A DNA stretch of 9,477 nucleotides from Candidatus Methanophagales archaeon. GTDB taxonomy: Archaea > Halobacteriota > Syntropharchaeia > Alkanophagales > Methanospirareceae. The notes below the pieces were generated by a model. It was given only the letters and a program-made list of their open reading frames with translations, had not been told where the DNA came from and did no database searches. Position numbers and translations under genes: made by a program. Positions 1 through 6,563 of the stretch are shown here, piece by piece (position 1 is the first letter of the stretch; the number at the start of each line of letters is the position of its first letter). The DNA is taken from the NCBI GenBank assembly GCA_030621535.1, contig JAUXHM010000031.1:1-9477 (forward strand), read 5' to 3'.

Positions 1-14
1 TTGGAACGAGACAA

Positions 15-1007
15 ATGAGCGAAATTTCAAAAAAGGTGAAAGATTTAAGGGCAGGTAACACGGTTGATTCCACTTTCCTGGTAATGGAGAAGGAACTAAA
101 AGAATTTATCAGAAAAGAAGGATACTACCTGCAGGTGCGATTAGGAGATGGTTCGGGCAGTATATGGGCGAAGTGCTGGAATAACGCGGAAGAAGTCGCA
201 TCTCAGTTCGATCCCGGCGACGTTGTTCGTATAAAGGGCATGGTGGAAACCTACAAAGGCCACTTACAGTTAATCTTCACGCCTGAAGGGCTTGAAAGAA
301 GTACTGAACCATGCGACATCGCTGAATATTTGCCAATAACATCGAAAAACATAGACTTTTTGGTCGAAGAGCTATTAAAAACAGCGGAGAGTATGGAGAA
401 CGAATATCTTAAGCAACTGGTTTTTTCTTTTCTCCACGACCCTTCATTTGTGAATTCATTTAAGAGGGCTCCAGCCGCTAAATTTCATCATCATAATTAC
501 ACCGGCGGGTTGATCGAGCATACGCAGTCGGTTGTGGCGATATGCAAAACCATCTGTGGGCTGTACCCCGAACTCGACAGGGATTTGTTACTTGCGGGTG
601 CCATCCTGCATGACGTAGGGAAAACAGCGGCGTATGAATATTCGTTTCGGATAGACGTAACAGAAGAAGGCGGGCTGGTAGACCATGTCGTTCTGGGTTA
701 CCGAATGGTGGGGGAAAAAATAAAAGAGATAAAAAGTTTCCCTGAAGAACTTGAGCTCAGGTTGCTGCACCTTATCCTGAGTCATCATAATTACGGTGAC
801 TGGGGCTCCCCGGTGAAGCCTTTGTTTGCAGAAGCGCAGGCATTATGTTATGCCGACCTGCTCGATTCTCAGCTCAAGGAATTCTTGCAGATACAGAAGC
901 AGGAAGAATCGAAAGGGAAAGAAGGCGTCTGGAGTGACTACAGCCGCAGCTTAAACCGTTTCTTTTATCTGGGTAAAGCGAAAACACATTCCGATACAAA
1001 AAAATGA
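15..1007 (+). CDS. YhaM-like 3'-5' exoribonuclease (OB-fold + HD domain)
   Basis: The 330-residue protein has an N-terminal OB-fold (about residues 8-92, with the nucleic-acid-binding style stretch LGDGSGSIWAKCW at 43-55) followed by an HD metal-dependent phosphohydrolase domain (about 155-300). Likely metal ligands are H169 in GGLIEHT, H199-D200 in ILHDVGK, H224, H257/H258 in LSHHNYGDWGSP, and D281. The order OB then HD, the KFHHH motif, the LSHH..GSP signature and the length match the YhaM family, which in Bacillus (about 314 aa) is a 3'-5' exoribonuclease; a function on RNA or ssDNA here is inferred. The start at 15 gives the family's expected N-terminus (KVKDLRAGNTVDSTFLV); no strong Shine-Dalgarno sequence is visible in the 14 bases upstream. 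The gene ends in an ATGA overlap with the next gene, so the two are probably cotranscribed and translationally coupled. Confidence 0.85.
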   Translation: MSEISKKVKDLRAGNTVDSTFLVMEKELKEFIRKEGYYLQVRLGDGSGSIWAKCWNNAEEVASQFDPGDVVRIKGMVETYKGHLQLIFTPEGLERSTEPCDIAEYLPITSKNIDFLVEELLKTAESMENEYLKQLVFSFLHDPSFVNSFKRAPAAKFHHHNYTGGLIEHTQSVVAICKTICGLYPELDRDLLLAGAILHDVGKTAAYEYSFRIDVTEEGGLVDHVVLGYRMVGEKIKEIKSFPEELELRLLHLILSHHNYGDWGSPVKPLFAEAQALCYADLLDSQLKEFLQIQKQEESKGKEGVWSDYSRSLNRFFYLGKAKTHSDTKK

Positions 1008-1741
1008 ACGAAACTAATTTTTCTGACGAGAGCATTTTAAAGCTAATAAAACTGCCTGATTTACTCTCGGTCCTCAATGCCTTGTTCGGCTTCACTGCGA
1101 TACTATTTGTACTGCGTAAAGCGAGTGCGAGCGCAATTGAAAATGCGCTTGTATTGATTTTAGCCGCGGCGGTCGTTGACGGATTGGATGGCGTAGTGGC
1201 GAGGAAAATCGGATGTTCGCCCATAGGCAAATATCTTGATTCGCTTGCCGATATGGTGTCCTTCGGTGTCGCACCTGCAATTGTCACGTATGTGCTTCTC
1301 AACGACTATTTGCATGTTTACGCTTACGCATACATTACATTGGCTCTCTGCGGTGCGTATGTGATAAGCGGGATGTTAAGGCTTGCGAGATTCGATGTAA
1401 AACCGTTCTTTCAAAAAGAAAAAGGGTACTTCGAGGGGTTCCCGATTACCATGGCTGCAATTTCTTTAGCTTCGTTCATGCTTGTGTTCATCGAATTACC
1501 CTTGAAATTTTATCCGTATTTTTTCCTTCTGATTACTTTAATGGGTGTTTTATGCTTCTTGATGACCAGTAGAATAAGGTATAGAAATAGAAGGGACAAG
1601 CGGATAGCGATACCCGCAGGGATTATCTTTTTCACGCTGTTCTTTTTCTATGCATTCTCTCTGCCGTTCGTTTACCCTGCAGCCGTTATTTTTGTGTTAA
1701 CGGCGTCCTATATCATCAGCCCTTTTTTTTCGTTATTTTAG
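1004..1741 (+). CDS. pssA: CDP-alcohol phosphatidyltransferase; archaetidylserine/phosphatidylserine synthase
   Basis: This 245-residue integral membrane protein should transfer an alcohol (most likely L-serine) onto a CDP-activated lipid, CDP-archaeol in an archaeon, as an early step of polar lipid head-group synthesis. The CDP-alcohol phosphatidyltransferase signature is intact: D59, D62-G63, A66-R67, G75, D79 and D83 (DGLDGVVAR then LDSLAD). The following SFGVAPA is typical of the serine-transferring PssA subfamily rather than the glycerophosphate or inositol ones. The R67-to-G75 spacer is 7 residues, one fewer than the usual 8. Further hydrophobic segments are near 20-38, 45-60, 90-125, 148-168, 170-185 and 200-240. 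It overlaps the upstream nuclease gene by 4 nt (ATGA). Its 3' end overlaps the convergent transporter gene by 9 nt. The substrate alcohol is inferred from the motif, not proven. Confidence 0.88.
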   Translation: MNETNFSDESILKLIKLPDLLSVLNALFGFTAILFVLRKASASAIENALVLILAAAVVDGLDGVVARKIGCSPIGKYLDSLADMVSFGVAPAIVTYVLLNDYLHVYAYAYITLALCGAYVISGMLRLARFDVKPFFQKEKGYFEGFPITMAAISLASFMLVFIELPLKFYPYFFLLITLMGVLCFLMTSRIRYRNRRDKRIAIPAGIIFFTLFFFYAFSLPFVYPAAVIFVLTASYIISPFFSLF

Positions 1742-2929
1742 CTTTTCGATGATCTCTCTGACGGTATCGGCATCGGTCTCTTCAAACTCCACATACGCAT
1801 CTTCCAGGACATAGAACGCACTCTTTTTTGCAATACTCTCTTTTGTAACCAGTTTATCTATCTCTTTGGTAGCCAGAAGCTCAGCGACCCTAAGCCCTTT
1901 CATTTTCTCCAATCCGATAAACGGATTTTTTACGAATCTCATATCCGCCAGGTCGTTATCCGCTGTTCTCATATCAAATATACAGAAATATTCTGCCCCA
2001 CCGAAATGCCCGGACACTCTGGACTGCAGAGCGTTATTTTCCGTGCAGGGGACGGCATAGCGTATAAATTCCTTCTCCTCCGGCTCTACATGCACTATAA
2101 CTCTATCCACATTTTTCATCTCGGATTTTATCTTCTCTTCGATTTTATCGCTCAGGTGATGCGCCCTTTCAAGGTCTCTCAAGTTTGTTTCTATCTCCAG
2201 CTCTACAAATACGAATTTACCTGAACTTCTCGCCTTCAGAGAATGTATTTTTCTAACGCCGTGCGCTTCAGATGCAACTTCTCTTATCCTGTGCAGACTC
2301 TCATAATCTATGGATGCGTCCAGCAGGACCTTTATTGAATCTTTTAATATCTCGTAGCCTGATTTGAAGATGAACACTGCGACCAGAATACCTGCTATCT
2401 GGTCAAGGGAATAGAACCCGAGGTAGTTACCAAGTATTCCAGCTAATACAATGGCAGATGCATAAACGTCTGTTCTTGTATGCTTTCCATCGGCGACTAA
2501 GCTGGGTGATTTTGTCTCTCTTCCAACCTTGAGTTTATAACTGCTTAAAAGCAGGGTGAATACCAACGATACCAGTGCAGCGGAGATTGCAATTGGAACG
2601 TCCGTTAAGACAACCTCTTCAAACTTTTCGACCGACGAGAGAATAATGTCGTATCCCGCATAAAAAATCGCAAGAGCAAGCAACAGACTTACTATGTTCT
2701 CTGCCTTGTAAAATCCGTATGGGAAAGCTTCGGTGGGCTTACGACTCGAAATTTTAAGACCGAGTAAGACCCCAATGGAACTTATAACATCAGTAAGCGA
2801 GTGAACGGCATCTGCAACTAATGCAATGCTTCCGGAAAGGATGCCAACGGAATATTTTATGACCGCCAGAAATGCCGTTACTACTATTGACACCAAGGCG
2901 GCTTTTTTATCTCTACCTAAGCGAATCAT
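1733..2929 (-). CDS. Cation diffusion facilitator transporter fused to a NifX/NifB-type domain
   Basis: The 398-residue protein has three parts. Residues 1-205 form the cation-efflux membrane domain with about six hydrophobic segments. Its transport-site motifs are HSLTD (H43, D47) on segment 2 and HTRTD (H150, D154) on segment 5; this HxxxD/HxxxD pairing is typical of zinc-type members, so zinc export by proton exchange is the likely role. Residues about 206-285 are the cytosolic dimerisation domain (GVRKIHSLKARSSGKFVFVELEIE, with HVEP near 280-283). Residues about 288-396 match the dinitrogenase iron-molybdenum cofactor biosynthesis fold (RYAVPC near 290, SGHFGGAEYFCIFD at 306-319, conserved N335). 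No frameshift separates the parts. A regulatory or metal-handling role for the tail is inference. The start sits about 24 nt from a TATA box, suggesting a leaderless mRNA. Confidence 0.88.
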   Translation of the reverse strand: MIRLGRDKKAALVSIVVTAFLAVIKYSVGILSGSIALVADAVHSLTDVISSIGVLLGLKISSRKPTEAFPYGFYKAENIVSLLLALAIFYAGYDIILSSVEKFEEVVLTDVPIAISAALVSLVFTLLLSSYKLKVGRETKSPSLVADGKHTRTDVYASAIVLAGILGNYLGFYSLDQIAGILVAVFIFKSGYEILKDSIKVLLDASIDYESLHRIREVASEAHGVRKIHSLKARSSGKFVFVELEIETNLRDLERAHHLSDKIEEKIKSEMKNVDRVIVHVEPEEKEFIRYAVPCTENNALQSRVSGHFGGAEYFCIFDMRTADNDLADMRFVKNPFIGLEKMKGLRVAELLATKEIDKLVTKESIAKKSAFYVLEDAYVEFEETDADTVREIIEKLK

Positions 2930-2945
2930 AGGAAGGTTTTATTAT

Positions 2946-2957
2946 TATTTATATAAG
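2946..2957 (-). promoter_or_regulatory. TATA box for the cation transporter gene (leaderless)
   Basis: On the minus strand the sequence reads CTTATATAAATA. Its centre lies about 25 nt before the ATG at 2929, which is the usual archaeal distance from TATA box to transcription start. The mRNA therefore probably begins at or next to the start codon, and no Shine-Dalgarno sequence is needed; none is clear. Confidence 0.55.
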
Positions 2958-2970
2958 AAAAAAAGAATCG

Positions 2971-3007
2971 GTGTATATACTAATTAGCGAATAGGCATAA
3001 CGAGGGA
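2971..3007 (+). promoter_or_regulatory. TATA box and Shine-Dalgarno site for ppsA
   Basis: GTGTATATAC at 2971-2980 is a plausible TATA box. Transcription would begin near 3000, leaving a leader of about 10-15 nt. CGAGGGA at 3001-3007 is a reasonable ribosome binding site 6 nt before the ATG at 3014. This promoter is divergent from the transporter promoter, with the two TATA boxes about 25 bp apart. Confidence 0.45.
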
Positions 3008-3013
3008 CAAATC

Positions 3014-5449
3014 ATGAAATTCATAAAATGGTTTGAAGAGGTAGGAACAGGAGACGTAGCTCTGGTAGGTGGTAAAAATGCGTCTCTTGGGGAGATGATA
3101 AGGAATTTGAGTGAAAAGGGGGTGGCGGTTCCTTCTGGTTTTGCCATCACTGCTGAGGCATATAGGTATCTGCTACAAGAAAAGGGCATACAGGAAAAAA
3201 TCAGAGATACGCTGGTGGATTTAGATACGCATGATATGGAGAATTTATCCAAGCGAGGCAGCCATATAAGGGCATTGATAAAGAATGCCGGCTGTCCGAA
3301 AGAGCTGGAGGAGGAGATAAGAACTGCTTATCGCAAGATGGAAGAGCGATATGGAGCAGGGGCGGACGTGGCAGTGAGAAGCAGTGCGACGGCAGAAGAC
3401 CTGCCTACGGCTTCATTCGCGGGGCAGCAGGAGACATATTTGAACGTAAGAGGAGAAGAAGAACTGGTGGAAAAGGTTATGGATTGCTTCGCTTCTTTAT
3501 ACACCAATAGGGCAATATCCTATCGTGTGGATAAAGGGTTTGACCATCTCAGCGTCTATCTCTCAGTTGGCGTACAGAAGATGGTTCGCTCGGATTTAGC
3601 GTGCTCCGGAGTTACGTTTTCGATAGATACAGAATCGGGTTTCCGAGATGCGGTTTACATAACGGGGGCATACGGTTTAGGGGAGAATGTCGTGCAAGGG
3701 ACGGTAAATCCAGACCAGTTTTATGTTTTTAAACCGACTTTAAAGGAAGGATTTAGACCGATTGTGGAGAAGAAACTGGGGACAAAGAGAAAGAAACTGG
3801 TTTACAAAGAAAAAGGAACGGGAACCAAACAGAAAAAAGTTGAAAAAGCACAGCAAAGGGAGTTTGTGCTGACTGACGATGAGGTGCTTACATTCGCAAG
3901 GTGGGCTTGTATTATAGAAGACCACTATGGTACGCCGGTGGACATCGAATGGGCAAAAGATGGAAGAACCAATGAGCTTTTCGTGGTTCAAGCGAGACCT
4001 GAAACGGTGCATTCGCAAAAAGATGTTGCGGTGACTGAGACATACGTGCTTGAGGAGGACAGGGAGTTGCTAAAGGCGCAAGGGCGGCTGCTGGTTGAAG
4101 GAGAGGCAGTAGGCAGCAAAATCGGGTATGGGGAGGTAATTGCAATAGAAAACACCCGCGATATTCATGAGTTCAAGCCCGGGCAGGTTCTGGTTACTAA
4201 TATGACGGACCCGGATTGGGAACCGATAATGAAAGTGGCAGGTGCGATAATTACGAATAGGGGTGGAAGAACCTGCCATGCCGCTATAATTTCACGCGAA
4301 CTTGGAATACCCTGTGTCGTTGGGACGGTTAAGGGGACAAGGGCGTTAAAAGGAGTAAAAGACGTTACGATAGATTGTTCAGAAGGCATAGGAAGAATAT
4401 ACGAAGGGAAGTTGAAATACAGGATAGAAAAACTGACTCTTGACAACCTTCCGAGACCTCGCACCCGGATAATGATGAACGCAGGGGTTCCCGAGAATGC
4501 ATTTGTTCACGGTCAAATTCCGAATGATGGCGTGGGTTTAGCGCGAGAGGAATTCATAATTAATTCTTATATCGGCATACACCCTCAGGCGCTGATAGAA
4601 TACGATGAATTAAAGAAAAGGGCGGTGGAGGAAGGAGACAGGAAGATAGCGAGAGTAGTTAAAGAGATAGACGAGAGAAGCGCGTCGTATAGGGACAAAG
4701 TAGAATTTTTCGTTGATAACTTAGCGCGGGGAATAGGAAAGATAGCGGCGGGATTTTATCCCAATGAGGTGCTAGTGCGATTATCGGACTTCAAGACAAA
4801 CGAGTATGCAAATTTAATCGGCGGGTATCTTTACGAGCCAGAGGAGAGTAATCCAATGATAGGTTGGAGAGGTGCTTCGCGTTATTATGACGATAAATTC
4901 AAGCAGGCATTTGGGTTAGAATGCCGGGCGATAAAGAAAGTGAGGGAAGAGATGGGGCTGACCAATGTTAAAGTGATGGTTCCGTTCTGCAGAACGCCAG
5001 AGGAGGGGAGAGAAGTAATAAAGACAATGAACGAATTCGGATTGAAACAGGGAGAGAATGGATTGGAAGTGTACGTGATGTGTGAAATCCCCTCGAACGT
5101 CATTTTGGCAGATGAATTTGCAGAGGTGTTTGACGGATTCAGCATAGGGTCAAATGACCTGACACAACTGACACTGGGTTTGGATAGGGATTCTGACCTC
5201 GTATCACACTTATTTGACGAGCGGAACGAAGCAGTGAAGAGGCTGGTGAAGCAGGTAATAGAAGTTGCGCATGCACACGAGCCGAGGAGAAAGGTAGGGA
5301 TTTGTGGGCAGGCGCCGAGCGATTTCCCTGAATTTGCGGAGTTCCTGGTGGAATGCGGGATAGATTCAATGTCGTTGAACCCGGATGCAGTAATATCAAC
5401 GCGGTTACATGTAGCAGAGGTGGAGAAAAGGATAAAAAATAAATTATAG
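3014..5449 (+). CDS. ppsA: Phosphoenolpyruvate synthase (pyruvate, water dikinase)
   Basis: The enzyme converts pyruvate, ATP and water into PEP, AMP and phosphate, the entry step of gluconeogenesis. At 811 residues it is of normal length. The N-terminal ATP-binding domain carries VGGKNASLGEM (18-28) and AVRSSATAEDLPTASFAGQ (120-138) and ends at FVVQARPETV. The central swivelling phosphohistidine domain contains GGRTCHAAIISRELGIPC, with catalytic H422. The C-terminal PEP/pyruvate barrel starts with GVGLAREEFII and ends with KVGICGQAPSD, where C764 is the expected catalytic cysteine. The barrel motif has REEF where bacterial PpsA typically has RLEF. The pyruvate,water-type continuation (IIN..IGIHPQALIEYD) separates it from pyruvate phosphate dikinase. 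It appears monocistronic, with its own TATA box and ribosome site upstream and a palindromic repeat starting at its stop codon. Confidence 0.96.
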   Translation: MKFIKWFEEVGTGDVALVGGKNASLGEMIRNLSEKGVAVPSGFAITAEAYRYLLQEKGIQEKIRDTLVDLDTHDMENLSKRGSHIRALIKNAGCPKELEEEIRTAYRKMEERYGAGADVAVRSSATAEDLPTASFAGQQETYLNVRGEEELVEKVMDCFASLYTNRAISYRVDKGFDHLSVYLSVGVQKMVRSDLACSGVTFSIDTESGFRDAVYITGAYGLGENVVQGTVNPDQFYVFKPTLKEGFRPIVEKKLGTKRKKLVYKEKGTGTKQKKVEKAQQREFVLTDDEVLTFARWACIIEDHYGTPVDIEWAKDGRTNELFVVQARPETVHSQKDVAVTETYVLEEDRELLKAQGRLLVEGEAVGSKIGYGEVIAIENTRDIHEFKPGQVLVTNMTDPDWEPIMKVAGAIITNRGGRTCHAAIISRELGIPCVVGTVKGTRALKGVKDVTIDCSEGIGRIYEGKLKYRIEKLTLDNLPRPRTRIMMNAGVPENAFVHGQIPNDGVGLAREEFIINSYIGIHPQALIEYDELKKRAVEEGDRKIARVVKEIDERSASYRDKVEFFVDNLARGIGKIAAGFYPNEVLVRLSDFKTNEYANLIGGYLYEPEESNPMIGWRGASRYYDDKFKQAFGLECRAIKKVREEMGLTNVKVMVPFCRTPEEGREVIKTMNEFGLKQGENGLEVYVMCEIPSNVILADEFAEVFDGFSIGSNDLTQLTLGLDRDSDLVSHLFDERNEAVKRLVKQVIEVAHAHEPRRKVGICGQAPSDFPEFAEFLVECGIDSMSLNPDAVISTRLHVAEVEKRIKNKL

Positions 5450-5572
5450 ACACAGATTAACGCAGGTTAACACAGATGAAACGAGTAATGCCGTTAAAAA
5501 ATAGACCCGCCCGCCAGCCCAACAAAGAAAAGAAAATTTAATCCGTGTAAATCCGTGTCTTAAATAGAAGGA
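5449..5572. repeat. Imperfect palindromic repeat, copy 1 (GACACAGATT family)
   Basis: The left arm begins with GACACAGATT at the last base of the ppsA stop codon. It shows tandem 10-nt units acacagatta, acgcaggtta, acacagatga. The right arm (about 5538-5559) carries two units of aatccgtgt and ends in CCGTGTC, the inverted counterpart of the left end. The 25 bases at 5548-5572 (taaatccgtg...atagaagga) are identical to 7642-7666 in copy 2. The interior is unrelated between copies. This looks like a non-coding, MITE-like or palindromic intergenic repeat. It occupies most of the 176-nt gap between ppsA and rpo7. Confidence 0.75.
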
Positions 5573-5587
5573 CGTTATTTGTAACTT

Positions 5588-5595
5588 CATATACA
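5588..5595 (+). promoter_or_regulatory. Candidate TATA box for the rpo7 operon
   Basis: CATATACA lies about 35 nt before the rpo7 ATG at 5626, predicting a transcript start near 5617 and a leader of about 10 nt. AAAGGG at 5611-5616 is only a weak ribosome site and could lie at or upstream of the transcript start. The box lies 15 nt downstream of the palindromic repeat. Confidence 0.4.
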
Positions 5596-5625
5596 ATAAA
5601 AAATGAGAAGAAAGGGTAAACAGAA

Positions 5626-6189
5626 ATGTATACAAAGATAAGAGCGATTGATGTAGTAAGAGTGCCACCAGGGCGATTGGGTGATGAATTGCGACCCACC
5701 GTAAAAGAGATGTTACAAGATAATCTGGAAGGCAGGATGGATAAGAAGATCGGGATGGTCATTGCAATATTGGACGTTGTAGATATGAAAGAAGGAAGGA
5801 TAATAATAGGAGACAGTGGCGTTTATTACGAAACGGTATTTGACATGCTCGTTTTCAAGCCTAAGATGCAAGAGATAGTAGAAGGAGAAGTAGTGGAGAT
5901 AGTGGCATTTGGTGCTTTTGTGGCGATAGGTCCGTTAGATGGATTGCTGCACATCAGCCAGATTACCGACGAATATATTTCGCATGATGAGAAGGGCGAA
6001 AAGCTCGTTACTAAGGATACGGGCAAGACATTAGGAGAGGGGGATAAGTTAAGGGCAAGAATAGTTGCGATTTCGCTGAACGAAATGGACCCGGGGGATA
6101 GCAAGATAGGATTAACAATGCGGCAGCCGGGTTTGGGGAAATTAGAGTGGATAGAAGAAGAGCGGGAGAAAGAGAAGAAAGGGGAATAA
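5626..6189 (+). CDS. rpo7: DNA-directed RNA polymerase subunit Rpo7 (RpoE)
   Basis: Rpo7 pairs with Rpo4 to form the stalk of archaeal RNA polymerase, which helps open the promoter and binds the emerging transcript. The 187-residue length is normal. The N-terminal RNP-like tip domain (residues 1-80) carries the family signature VRVPPGRLG (11-19) and ends in VFDMLVFKPKMQEIVEGEV. The S1 RNA-binding domain covers about 82-166, with VAFGAFVAIGPLDGLLHISQI at its core and KIGLTMRQPGLGKLEWIEEE closing the protein. It is the first gene of a transcription/translation operon, followed 144 nt downstream by spt4, an arrangement conserved in euryarchaea. Confidence 0.97.
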   Translation: MYTKIRAIDVVRVPPGRLGDELRPTVKEMLQDNLEGRMDKKIGMVIAILDVVDMKEGRIIIGDSGVYYETVFDMLVFKPKMQEIVEGEVVEIVAFGAFVAIGPLDGLLHISQITDEYISHDEKGEKLVTKDTGKTLGEGDKLRARIVAISLNEMDPGDSKIGLTMRQPGLGKLEWIEEEREKEKKGE

Positions 6190-6206
6190 AAATTCAAAAC
6201 TTGACT

Positions 6207-6256
6207 AAAGAAACAGGATTTTTCTTTTAGTACAAACCTTTCTTTAGAAAAGAAAG
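6207..6256 (+). repeat. T/A-rich hairpin repeat upstream of spt4
   Basis: The stretch starts AAAGAAACAG, runs through TTTTTCTTTTAG and ends in a hairpin with 8-bp stem CTTTCTTT / AAAGAAAG and loop AGA (6238-6256). It aligns over about 35-40 nt with the minus strand at 9144-9106 upstream of aroA, differing mainly by small substitutions, and both lie sense to the following gene. It fills part of the rpo7-spt4 gap. Transcription termination, attenuation or RNA processing are possible roles; none is shown. Confidence 0.55.
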
Positions 6257-6289
6257 CTTTACCAAAGAAACTATCATTTTTAGTAAAGG

Positions 6290-6306
6290 TTTTTGCGAAG
6301 CAAAAA
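6290..6306 (+). repeat. Perfect small hairpin upstream of spt4
   Basis: TTTTTGC, GAA, GCAAAAA forms a perfect 7-bp stem with a 3-nt GAA loop, 28 nt before the spt4 start. It lies in the same 144-nt gap as the preceding T/A-rich repeat. Its role is unknown. Confidence 0.5.
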
Positions 6307-6333
6307 AGTTTATTGTAAAAAAGGAAAAGTGTT

Positions 6334-6519
6334 ATGGAGAAAGCGTGCAGGGATTGTCACAGGATAATTGAACCAGGAAAATCGGTATGCAAATGCGGCT
6401 CCAATTCACTCAGTACGGACTGGAGCGGGTATGTAGTGATTATAGATGCAGAAGGGTCAGAGATAGCGAAGAAATTAGGGCATAAAAAAGAAGGAAAATA
6501 TGCGTTGAAAGCGAGGTGA
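6334..6519 (+). CDS. spt4: Transcription elongation factor Spt4 (RpoE2)
   Basis: Spt4 is a small zinc-ribbon partner of Spt5; the pair binds RNA polymerase and promotes processive elongation. The 61-residue protein shows the family core ACRDCHRI at 4-11, CGSNSLSTDWSGYVVIID at 21-38, and EIAKKLG...GKYALKAR to the end. The first cysteine pair is a normal CxxC (C5, C8). The second is CxC (C19, C21) instead of the common CxxC, apparently a one-residue deletion. AAGGA at 6321-6325 is a suitable ribosome site 8 nt before the ATG. It follows rpo7 in the same direction, as is usual in euryarchaea. Confidence 0.93.
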   Translation: MEKACRDCHRIIEPGKSVCKCGSNSLSTDWSGYVVIIDAEGSEIAKKLGHKKEGKYALKAR

Positions 6520-6563
6520 AGAGGGAGAGAACCGTGTATTAATATTAAAATTGAGAAAGAAGA

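Noticed and set aside
1..18. Possible tail of an upstream gene ending in TGA at 16-18 and overlapping the YhaM-like start by ATGA.
   Set aside because: Only five codons are visible, far too few to support a coding call, although the overlap style matches the next gene pair.
1682..1730. GCCGTTA/TAACGGC hairpin followed by a run of eight T near the end of the phosphatidyltransferase gene, as a possible terminator.
   Set aside because: A 7-bp stem with a 9-nt loop is expected several times by chance in 9.5 kb, it is inside coding sequence, and the T-run is almost 20 nt away from the stem.
3740..4464. Several open frames of 70-100 codons on the minus strand opposite ppsA.
   Set aside because: They are shadows of a well-supported coding frame, with no recognisable domain and no ribosome site or promoter.
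5603..5641. Upstream ATG with a 12-codon frame overlapping the rpo7 start as a possible leader peptide.
   Set aside because: It would lie upstream of the predicted transcript start near 5617 and shows no peptide feature beyond basic residues.
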